DNA from: Gemmatimonadota bacterium
GTDB taxonomy: Bacteria; Gemmatimonadota; Gemmatimonadetes; Palauibacterales; Palauibacteraceae
NCBI GenBank assembly: GCA_029288095.1
Contig: JARFPW010000074.1
Span: 1-8,262 of the forward strand
Direction: 5' to 3'
Length of the DNA stretch: 8,262 nt
Below are positions 1 to 5,863 of this stretch, piece by piece (the first letter of the stretch is position 1; each line of letters opens with the position of its first letter). Under the pieces are notes generated by a model. It saw only the letters and a list, made by a program, of their open reading frames with translations. It was not told the DNA's origin and ran no database searches. A program made the translations under genes and the position numbers.

Positions 1-32
1 CGTCGGCAGCGTCAGATGTGTATAAGAGACAG
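1..32 (+). other. Nextera/Tn5 sequencing adapter remnant (artefact)
   Basis: These bases match the Illumina Nextera read-1 transposase adapter, lacking only its first T. Positions 1-13 are the adapter tail (CGTCGGCAGCGTC) and 14-32 are the 19-base Tn5 mosaic end AGATGTGTATAAGAGACAG. Genomic sequence therefore begins at 33, directly after the mosaic end, as expected at a tagmentation junction. The adapter happens to be in frame with the kinase gene and supplies a spurious ATG at 18, giving a false N-terminus reading MYKRQ. It should be trimmed and not treated as a transposon end in the organism. Confidence 0.97.
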
Positions 33-1412
33 GTGGAGCACGATGCCGAAGAAATCTGGGCATCGGTTGAGATCACGATCCGGCGGGCGCTGGACGAGTC
101 CGGGCTCGAATCCGATCAGCTCGGCGCAATCGGGATCACGAATCAGCGCGAGACCACGGTTTTATGGGATCGCGAGACAGGGAAGCCGGTCGCTCCCGCG
201 ATCGTGTGGCAAGACCGCCGCACGGCCCGCCGCTGTGACGAACTTCGGGGCACCCCGGCGGCAGACAACATCCGCCGGACGACCGGCCTCATCGTCGATC
301 CCTATTTCTCGGCCACGAAACTCGAGTGGTTGTTGGCGGAGGATCCGGAGCGCCGCCGTCGAGCCGATGCCGGCGATCTGGCGTTCGGCACGATAGATAG
401 CTGGCTCATCCAGCGATTGACAGGCGGGATCGTCCACGCGACTGATCCGACCAACGCCAGCCGAACGATGATGTTTGATCTGAACACCGGAACGTGGGAT
501 GCTGATCTGTGCTCACTGTTCGGGGTCCCGACCGCCGTGCTGCCCGACATCCGTTCGTCCGCGGGTGATTTCGGGGTCACGGATGCGCGGATAGTGGGTG
601 CCGAGGTACCGATCTGCGGCGTGGCCGGTGATCAGCAGGCGGCGCTGTACGGGCAATCGGGCTGGGAGCCGGGTGATGCGAAGAACACATATGGTACGGG
701 GGCGTTTCTGCTCCTCCAGACTGGGCCCGACAGAGGTCCTGACGTTCCCGGCGTTCTAACTACGGCGGCCTGCGGTGCGCGGGGCGAACCGACGTTCGCC
801 TACGAGGGCTCCATCCTGATTGCCGGTGCGGCGGTCCAATGGCTGAGGGACAGTCTCGGACTCATCGAGACAGCGGAGGAAACCGAAGCCCTGGCGCGTT
901 CGGTGGCCGACGCGGGCGGCGCCGTGTTCATACCAGCGCTGGCCGGCCTCGGGACCCCTTACTGGGTGCCCGATGCACGAGGCGCCATGTTCGGGATTAC
1001 GCGGGGGACCACCCGAGCCCACCTCGTGCGCGCCGTGTTGGAGTCGATCGTGCACTCCACGGTCGATGTCATTGAGGCGATGACGCACGGCACTCGCCTG
1101 GAGCTCGGCACGCTGCGGGTCGACGGCGGCGCCGCCCGAAACGACTGGCTGATGCAGACCCAGGCAGATTTGCTGGGCCGGCCGGTGGTCCGGCCTGCGG
1201 CTTCCGAGCTGACGGCCATCGGCGCAGCGGGTCTGGCCGGGGTCGGTGCCGGACTGTGGGCCGGCCCGGATGAGCTGGCGGCGGCCAGAGGCGGAGACGT
1301 GCGATTCGAGCCGGAGCCACGAGCGATGGAGCTCGTGCCGGCCCAGCGAACGGAATGGAAGCGAGCCATCGATGCGGTGCTGGCATGGGCCGCCGGAGGG
1401 AGCCGAGCATGA
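33..1412 (+). CDS. glpK: Glycerol kinase, 5' truncated by contig end
   Basis: Glycerol kinase phosphorylates glycerol with ATP to sn-glycerol 3-phosphate in the cytoplasm, feeding glycerol into glycolysis and lipid synthesis. The 459 visible residues align by eye with the FGGY-family kinase from the VEHD-EIW segment onward, so roughly 45 N-terminal residues of a ~500-residue protein are missing, including the first ATP-binding motif. Visible hallmarks are AIGITNQRETTVLW with AIVWQDRRTA, the DPTNASRTM segment, AGDQQAALYGQ (catalytic Asp codon at 630-632), NTYGTGAFLL (phosphate loop), GLGTPYW, and RVDGGAARNDWLMQ with ELTAIGAAGLAG near the C-terminus. The region equivalent to the E. coli fructose-1,6-bisphosphate loop (GGKGGTR) reads DARIVGAE, so that allosteric site looks absent. 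The stop overlaps the next start as ATGA. The apparent ATG at 18 is adapter sequence. Confidence 0.96.
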   Translation: MEHDAEEIWASVEITIRRALDESGLESDQLGAIGITNQRETTVLWDRETGKPVAPAIVWQDRRTARRCDELRGTPAADNIRRTTGLIVDPYFSATKLEWLLAEDPERRRRADAGDLAFGTIDSWLIQRLTGGIVHATDPTNASRTMMFDLNTGTWDADLCSLFGVPTAVLPDIRSSAGDFGVTDARIVGAEVPICGVAGDQQAALYGQSGWEPGDAKNTYGTGAFLLLQTGPDRGPDVPGVLTTAACGARGEPTFAYEGSILIAGAAVQWLRDSLGLIETAEETEALARSVADAGGAVFIPALAGLGTPYWVPDARGAMFGITRGTTRAHLVRAVLESIVHSTVDVIEAMTHGTRLELGTLRVDGGAARNDWLMQTQADLLGRPVVRPAASELTAIGAAGLAGVGAGLWAGPDELAAARGGDVRFEPEPRAMELVPAQRTEWKRAIDAVLAWAAGGSRA

Positions 1413-1759
1413 CATCAGTCTACGTATTCGGAATTATTCTGGCGGTCCTGCTGGCCGCTGTTCTCATCGCGCCGCTGTTTGAGCGTGGTGAGGCGGTGGG
1501 TTCGGGGTCTTCCCCTGCGGAACGCCTCGAGGTGGCCCTGGACGCGCTGCGCGAGATCGAGTTCGAGCACGAGACGGGGAAGATCGGAGATGACGACTAC
1601 AGAGAGCTCCGAGCCCGCTACGCGGCAGACGCCATTGCCGCCCGGGACGCCGGGGCCGGCGAGGCGAGCCCGATGGCTGGCCGTTGCGCGGTCTGTGATG
1701 CGGACCTCAAGCCTGAATCCCGCTTCTGTTCGCTCTGTGGCACGGAGGTGGCCGCCTGA
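1409..1759 (+). CDS. Small membrane-anchored zinc-ribbon protein with CcmI-like segment
   Basis: The product is 116 residues. One N-terminal transmembrane helix (about residues 4-24) is followed by a short Gly/Ser linker. A charged helical segment follows at about 37-75, reading LREIEFEHETGKI and then DDDYRELRARY. This resembles the N-terminal helical region of CcmI/CycH-type cytochrome c biogenesis proteins. The C-terminus (93-110) is a zinc ribbon, C-x2-C-x10-C-x2-C (CAVC and CSLC). The ATG at 1409 overlaps the glycerol kinase stop as ATGA, which fixes the start. An ATG at 1355 in the same frame lies inside glpK and is rejected. The stop at 1757-1759 overlaps the CTG start of the aldolase gene. 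A role in haem or cytochrome assembly is only suggested by the helical motif; no other ccm genes are in view. The specific function is unknown. Confidence 0.85.
   Translation: MTSVYVFGIILAVLLAAVLIAPLFERGEAVGSGSSPAERLEVALDALREIEFEHETGKIGDDDYRELRARYAADAIAARDAGAGEASPMAGRCAVCDADLKPESRFCSLCGTEVAA
1744..1748 (+). promoter_or_regulatory. Ribosome binding site for the threonine aldolase CTG start
   Basis: A perfect GGAGG lies seven bases upstream of the CTG at 1756-1758, inside the last codons of the zinc-ribbon gene. No in-frame ATG, GTG or TTG exists between the upstream in-frame stop (1714-1716) and the ATG at 1813. This site therefore decides the start in favour of CTG 1756. Confidence 0.7.
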
Positions 1760-2787
1760 ACGCTGCACCGGTCGATCTGCGCAGCGATACGGTCACGCGA
1801 CCGTCAGTCGGCATGCGGCAGGCGATCGCCGAGGCGGTTGTCGATGACGATGTCCTGGGGAAGGACCCCACCGCCGATCGGCTCGAGCGGCGGGTCGCGG
1901 ACATGCTGGGAAAGGACGCCGCCCTGTTCTTCCCCTCGGGGACGCAGGCCAACCAGACCGGAATTCTGCTTCACACGACCCCGGGGTCCGAAGCGATCTG
2001 CGAGGCCGATTCCCACATCTTCAACTATGAGTACGCCAACGCAGCCTGGCTTGGCGGTGTGCAATTCGTCCCCGTGACCTCCGATCGCGGTCGCTTGGAT
2101 CCCGACGCGGTACGTGCGGCGGTGCGACCCGGGGACAGGCACCATCCGCGGACGACCTTGATCTGTACCGAGCAGACGCACGGCGCATCGGGTGGATCCG
2201 TCGTGCCCGTCGAAACGCTCACGCAACTGCGGGTCATGGCTGACGATCTGGAAATCCCGGTGCATCTTGACGGAGCGCGGCTATGGCATGCCGGTGCCGC
2301 CCTCGGCGTCCCGCTCGCGGACGTCGCCGCCTGCGCCGACACCGTCATGGTATCCATGTCGAAGGGGCTTGGCTGTCCGGCCGGTTCACTGCTGGCCGGC
2401 CCCGCTGCCTTGATCGAGGAGGCGTGGACGATCCGCAAACGGCTCGGCGGTGGAATGCGCCAGGTGGGTATTCTCGCGGCCGCTGGCCTGTACGCCCTCG
2501 ACCACAATCTTGAGAGACTGGCGGAAGATCACGCACGGGCGGCCCGGCTGTTTGCCGCGTGCTCGGAAATCGATGGCCTGCGTCCCGTGCCGCCGGACAC
2601 GAACACTCTCCGTATAGATGTGGTTCGCAAAGACCTGCCTGCGGAGGAAGTGTCCCGGCGGCTCGCCGATCGAGGAGTCTGGATTCTCGCTCTGGGCCCT
2701 GATTGGCTGCGTGCCGTAGTCCACCTGGACGTGGACGACAACGGTATTGATCGCGCGATCGAGGCGTTGCACGAAGCCGTGGCCTGA
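1756..2787 (+). CDS. ltaE: Low-specificity L-threonine aldolase (PLP-dependent)
   Basis: This enzyme cleaves L-threonine or L-allo-threonine to glycine and acetaldehyde in the cytoplasm, using pyridoxal phosphate. The fold-type I signature is complete: DLRSDTVTRP near the N-terminus, DDDVLGKDPTADRLE, FFPSGTQANQ, HLDGARLW (cofactor-contacting Asp and Arg) and SMSKGLGCPAGS, whose Lys203 (codon 2362-2364) is the expected Schiff-base lysine. At 343 residues it matches the usual family length. The start was moved from ATG 1813 to CTG 1756, because DLRSDTVT is encoded upstream of 1813 and no ATG/GTG/TTG is available in that open stretch. CTG 1756 has a GGAGG seven bases upstream and overlaps the preceding stop as CTGA, so translation is probably coupled. 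The ATG-only form would lack 19 residues, including the conserved motif. A start-codon sequencing error cannot be excluded. Confidence 0.94.
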   Translation: MNAAPVDLRSDTVTRPSVGMRQAIAEAVVDDDVLGKDPTADRLERRVADMLGKDAALFFPSGTQANQTGILLHTTPGSEAICEADSHIFNYEYANAAWLGGVQFVPVTSDRGRLDPDAVRAAVRPGDRHHPRTTLICTEQTHGASGGSVVPVETLTQLRVMADDLEIPVHLDGARLWHAGAALGVPLADVAACADTVMVSMSKGLGCPAGSLLAGPAALIEEAWTIRKRLGGGMRQVGILAAAGLYALDHNLERLAEDHARAARLFAACSEIDGLRPVPPDTNTLRIDVVRKDLPAEEVSRRLADRGVWILALGPDWLRAVVHLDVDDNGIDRAIEALHEAVA

Positions 2788-2930
2788 GGGTGGTGGGGCG
2801 GGCGACGGTGTGATGATAGATTGCCCTGTCCGCGCCGCGACCTGTGGCGGGAATGCTGTCAACCGTGCCGCCGACCGGCCCCGAGGGGTCACCGGCGCGT
2901 CAGAAGAGAATTCAACGAAAGGGGGACGGC

Positions 2931-3134
2931 ATGTCCGTCGCGAAGGTTACCGAGATCACCGCCTCATCGAGCGTTAGCTTCGATGACGCCGTACGGGTCG
3001 GGCTCGAACGAGCCGACAAGACACTCAACGGCATCAAGGGGGCCTGGGTCCAGGAGATGACCGTGGATTACGGTGGTGGCGAGATCAAGGCGTACCGCGT
3101 GAACATGAAGGTCACGTTCCTGTTGAACGACTGA
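2931..3134 (+). CDS. Dodecin family flavin-binding protein
   Basis: Dodecins are small proteins that assemble into hollow dodecamers and store or buffer flavins (riboflavin, FMN, FAD). This one is 67 residues, the normal family size, and matches throughout: SVAKVTEITASS, FDDAVRVGLERA, a central GAWVQE segment with Trp39 (the aromatic residue that stacks on flavin in the family), and a C-terminal YRVNMKVTFLL strand. ATG 2931 is preferred over the in-frame ATG at 2844. It sits five bases after a purine-rich AAAGGGGG (2918-2925), and homology begins exactly there. It is separated from the aldolase gene by 143 bases and ends shortly before a strong hairpin, so it is probably its own transcription unit. 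No convincing promoter was found upstream. Confidence 0.93.
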   Translation: MSVAKVTEITASSSVSFDDAVRVGLERADKTLNGIKGAWVQEMTVDYGGGEIKAYRVNMKVTFLLND

Positions 3135-3156
3135 CGTCCGGTTCACAGCGACGTCG

Positions 3157-3189
3157 GAAGGGGGCGGCCGAAGACGGGCCGCCCCCTTC
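3157..3189. terminator. Convergent hairpin terminator between dodecin and the HerA-like gene
   Basis: A perfect 13-bp stem is formed by GAAGGGGGCGGCC (3157-3169) and GGCCGCCCCCTTC (3177-3189), with a 7-base loop. It lies 22 bases after the dodecin stop and directly abuts the stop codon of the convergent minus-strand gene (3190-3192). The T-rich tail on the plus strand is weak (TCATT) and there is none on the minus strand. The strength and placement between converging genes still support a shared, bidirectional terminator. Confidence 0.75.
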
Positions 3190-5607
3190 TCATTCCTGCC
3201 TGACCCAGGCCAGCGCCACCCGCTTCACTCCGATATCGGATTTCCTGGGAGAGATGTCGGTCTGTTCGATCTCCATTCCGGCCGGGTCCCACTCCTCCCT
3301 CATCAGGTCGAGTTCAGCGCTCATCTCCTCCTCCAGCGCGCGCAGGTCCTTTTCCAGGTTGCCCAGAGCTTCGGAAGCTCGTCCAATGTCGTCCTTGTGC
3401 TTCGAGGCACGCCCCATGCCGCGCATGGCAGTCGAGGCCTTGCTGATGTTCGTCCGGCTGATTGCCTTTCGGCCGAGCACCGCGCCCAGGATTGAGCCGC
3501 CGATCGTCACCAGGCTCTGATTCCGGTGCTGCTCGTATTCGGCCTCTTCGCGGCGCACGCGATCCTCCGCCCTGTCGATCCGGTCCTCGAGTCGCTTGAC
3601 CTTCACGGCGTACTTGTCCCGAAGTTTCTCAACCGCTTCATCTCTGGCGTCGCGGGCCGCCTCGCGCACCCGGATCGCGAACGCCGCCTCCGTCTCGTCC
3701 GGCGTCGACACCAGCTTGAGGCGCTTGCAGGTCCTCAGAGACAGAGCGTTCTCCCGGTAAGCCCATGACTTGAAACGAGCCTTCCACGAGCGATAGGAGG
3801 CCGGCTTCGCGGCCGCACCGTCCAGGGCCCCATACTCCGCGTCCGGCTCAGGTGCGTCGGCGATCGCCGGTGCCTGTTCCAGCAGTTCGGCGTGCTGCCA
3901 GGGATCGGCCATCTCAGTGTCGAGCGGCGCCAGACAGTGAAGCTCGACCCAGTGGTCCAGATCCAGCCTTGCCTGCGCATAGTGAAGTTCGACGTGCCCG
4001 AGCAGCATCGGCTGATACGGCCCGCTTCCCCCGCCGTCGATGAACACCTCCTCGACCTTCGGCGGAACGATCGGCCGACTGGCGGCAATCCGGGCGGTCT
4101 GCGACGGAGCCCCCGGGCGCGTCGGGGCGGGAGCCGGACCCGACGGCTGAGCGGCCTCCGAGGACGACGTCAAGCGTCGAATCTCGGGGCGGGCCAGCGG
4201 ACCCTTCAAGTAGGACATGGCCCAACGGGTGCGGATGAGGACCGGGATGTCCTCGTGCACGTTGTTAACCAGAAACACCCGGCTGTCCAGGTCCGACAGC
4301 AGCGCATCCATTTCCTTCCTCGTGAGTCCGCCGTCCCCGGACATGGCCGCCGTCCCCTCGAGCCCGTCGAGGACCCTCTGCTTGTCACGTTCCGTCTGGA
4401 GGCGACCCAGCCACCAGGTGCCCGCGTTGCTGAGCGCCTTGTAGTCGAGGTCGACCGGATTCTGGGTGGCGAGGACGACCCCAAGTCCAAACGCTCTCGC
4501 CTGCTTGAGGAGCGTGAGCAGCGGTGTCTTGGTAGGTGGCATGGCGGTGGGCGGCAGGTAGCCGAACACCTCATCGATGTAGAGAATCGCCCTCAACGAA
4601 GTGGATCCGGACTGAGATCGCATCCAGGCGACCACCTCGTTGAGCAGCATCGTGAGGAAGAACTGGCGCTCCGCGTCGTCCAGGTGGGCGATCGACAGGA
4701 TGGAAATCCGTGGCTTTCCTTCCTCCGTCCACAACAACCGGCCGACATCCAGGGGATCCCCCTGCAACCACGCATCGAAGCCGGGTGCCGCCACCAGATT
4801 GTTCAGCTGGGCCGCCAGTTTGAAGCGTTCGCGCTCGGGAAAGAACGATTCCAGGTCAAGTACGCCGATCCGGTCGAATCCGGGATCCTGGACGGCGCGG
4901 ATGAGCCCTCCCAGATCGAGGTCCTCGCCGTCGGACCAGCGCGAATGGAGAATCCGCGATAGCAGAATATGCTCGCGGCTCTGCAGCGGGTCCGCGTCCT
5001 CGCCAACCAGCGCGAGTAACCCCGATACCGCGGAAGTGACCCTGTCCGCGAGCGCCTCCCCGTCCGACAACACAGCTTCGGACGGAGCCGCGAATGAACG
5101 CAGAACAGCCAGCGGCCGTCCGTGCGTCCCTCCCGGCGTGTAGATGGTCATGTCCACGGAGTCACGCAGTCGGCGAATCCGCTCGCCACTCTGCCCGCTC
5201 GCCTCGAGACCTGCCCGCCATTTGTCGGCCGTCGCGGCGGCGTGCTCGTCGGGCGTGCGGTTCTTCCGGGCTGCCTCCCCCTCATCCACCCAGGGCCTGA
5301 AATCTGCCGCCGTGAGGTCCGGGAACGTGAGCAGGAGGTTGCCGATGTCGCCTTTGGGGTCGATCGCGAGCGCGGGGACACCATCCAAGGCAGCCTCTTC
5401 GAGAAGCGTGATACACAGGCCCGTCTTGCCACTGCCCGTCATACCAAGTGCGACGCCGTGTGTCGTCAGGTCCCGCGCGTCATAGAGCCACGGCCCGCCC
5501 CCTGCGTCTTCTCGCAGTGGTTCCAGGGATCCGAGGTAAAACGACCCCAATCCCTCGAGTGCCTCCACCGACATCGGATGGGTGCCGTCGACCTGCTCGT
5601 CACTCAT
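3190..5607 (-). CDS. HerA/DUF87-type P-loop ATPase with C-terminal coiled coil
   Basis: The product is 805 residues. Walker A is GMTGSGKT (55-62), followed by AIDPKGD (81-87). Walker B is ILYIDEV (341-347), followed by LKQARAFGLGVVLATQNP (367-384) and a GRLQTERDK segment (401-409). This order is typical of HerA/FtsK-superfamily ATPases that act as ring-shaped motors. A Pro/Ala-rich linker (about 482-515) leads to a region I do not recognise (517-640). A strongly charged predicted coiled coil (about 640-697), a short Gly-rich hydrophobic stretch IGGSILGAVLG (702-712) and a second predicted coiled coil (739-772) follow. ATG 5607 is chosen because CCTCC at 5614-5618 (GGAGG on the coding strand) lies six bases upstream. 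The 31-residue extension to 5700 lacks this support. The gene is divergent from recA and convergent with dodecin. Substrate and role are unknown; neither a nuclease nor a Sir2 partner is adjacent. Confidence 0.85.
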   Translation of the reverse strand: MSDEQVDGTHPMSVEALEGLGSFYLGSLEPLREDAGGGPWLYDARDLTTHGVALGMTGSGKTGLCITLLEEAALDGVPALAIDPKGDIGNLLLTFPDLTAADFRPWVDEGEAARKNRTPDEHAAATADKWRAGLEASGQSGERIRRLRDSVDMTIYTPGGTHGRPLAVLRSFAAPSEAVLSDGEALADRVTSAVSGLLALVGEDADPLQSREHILLSRILHSRWSDGEDLDLGGLIRAVQDPGFDRIGVLDLESFFPERERFKLAAQLNNLVAAPGFDAWLQGDPLDVGRLLWTEEGKPRISILSIAHLDDAERQFFLTMLLNEVVAWMRSQSGSTSLRAILYIDEVFGYLPPTAMPPTKTPLLTLLKQARAFGLGVVLATQNPVDLDYKALSNAGTWWLGRLQTERDKQRVLDGLEGTAAMSGDGGLTRKEMDALLSDLDSRVFLVNNVHEDIPVLIRTRWAMSYLKGPLARPEIRRLTSSSEAAQPSGPAPAPTRPGAPSQTARIAASRPIVPPKVEEVFIDGGGSGPYQPMLLGHVELHYAQARLDLDHWVELHCLAPLDTEMADPWQHAELLEQAPAIADAPEPDAEYGALDGAAAKPASYRSWKARFKSWAYRENALSLRTCKRLKLVSTPDETEAAFAIRVREAARDARDEAVEKLRDKYAVKVKRLEDRIDRAEDRVRREEAEYEQHRNQSLVTIGGSILGAVLGRKAISRTNISKASTAMRGMGRASKHKDDIGRASEALGNLEKDLRALEEEMSAELDLMREEWDPAGMEIEQTDISPRKSDIGVKRVALAWVRQE

Positions 5608-5613
5608 GATCAG

Positions 5614-5618
5614 CCTCC
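5614..5618 (-). promoter_or_regulatory. Ribosome binding site deciding the HerA-like gene start
   Basis: Coding-strand GGAGG (CCTCC on the plus strand) lies six bases before the ATG at 5607-5605. It favours this start over the more distal in-frame ATG at 5700. Confidence 0.7.
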
Positions 5619-5769
5619 GTGGCGTATCTCGGCTTGCAAACACATTAAGCACGTGCGTACCCGGGCTCCGAATCGTGGCTGGCCGGAGCCTCCGTGGCAA
5701 GTCGGAATGATACTCCCGTGAGAGTGCAAGATGATGCTGGGGTGGCGCCCGGAGACAGACCCGAACAAA

Positions 5770-5798
5770 TTGCGAAAGTCACAGGGGGCTTCTATGTT
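5770..5798 (+). promoter_or_regulatory. Candidate sigma70-type promoter for recA
   Basis: TTGCGA (5770-5775) and TATGTT (5793-5798) resemble the -35 and -10 hexamers and have the ideal 17-base spacing. They point toward recA, with a start of transcription expected near 5805, about 60 bases before the recA ATG. I found no E. coli-type (CTGT-N8-ACAG), Gram-positive-type (GAAC-N4-GTTC) or alphaproteobacterial-type (GTTC-N7-GTTC) LexA box in 5608-5863. The rest of this 256-base divergent region holds no other feature I can support apart from the inverted repeat at 5796-5829. Confidence 0.45.
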
Positions 5799-5829
5799 GC
5801 AGTCCGTGCCGGAAGGCCCGGCAGGCAAC
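5796..5829. repeat. Composite inverted repeat overlapping the putative recA -10 element
   Basis: The outer arms are GTTGC (5796-5800) and GCAAC (5825-5829). The inner arms are TGCCGG (5807-5812) and CCGGCA (5818-5823) around a 5-base centre. The outer and inner arms are spaced unequally (6 versus 1 base), so it is an imperfect hairpin or a pair of nested palindromes. It overlaps the end of the putative -10 and the expected transcription start, the position of a typical repressor operator. No known regulator motif was recognised, and short GC-rich palindromes arise by chance. Confidence 0.35.
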
Positions 5830-5863
5830 GCACTTTACACTGGAATTCGAGAGCGAGAGAGCG

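Noticed and set aside
18..32. ATG at 18 as the start of the kinase gene
   Set aside because: It lies within the sequencing adapter, and the homology shows the natural N-terminus is missing.
1355..1408. Upstream ATG extending the zinc-ribbon protein by 18 residues
   Set aside because: The added stretch is glpK sequence read out of frame. The ATGA overlap at 1409 directly precedes a clear membrane helix.
2875..2895. Small imperfect hairpin (CCGG/CCGG with CCC/GGG inside) between ltaE and dodecin
   Set aside because: It has an unequal internal loop and no T-tract. In such GC-rich sequence it is not convincing as a terminator or riboswitch.
2844..2930. Upstream ATG extending the dodecin by 29 residues
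   Set aside because: Dodecin homology starts at MSVAKV (2931), which has its own ribosome site and gives the normal family length.
3892..4962. 356-residue plus-strand open frame antisense to the HerA-like gene
   Set aside because: It shows no recognisable domain or ribosome site and mirrors the codon bias of the true minus-strand gene. Long antisense frames are expected at this GC content.
3190..5607. HerA-like gene as part of an anti-phage defence system
   Set aside because: Known HerA defence systems pair it with an adjacent Sir2, DUF4297 or nuclease gene. The neighbours here are dodecin and recA, so there is no positive evidence.
5608..5700. 31-residue N-terminal extension of the HerA-like protein
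   Set aside because: It is basic and low in hallmarks, and the GGAGG site points to the ATG at 5607.
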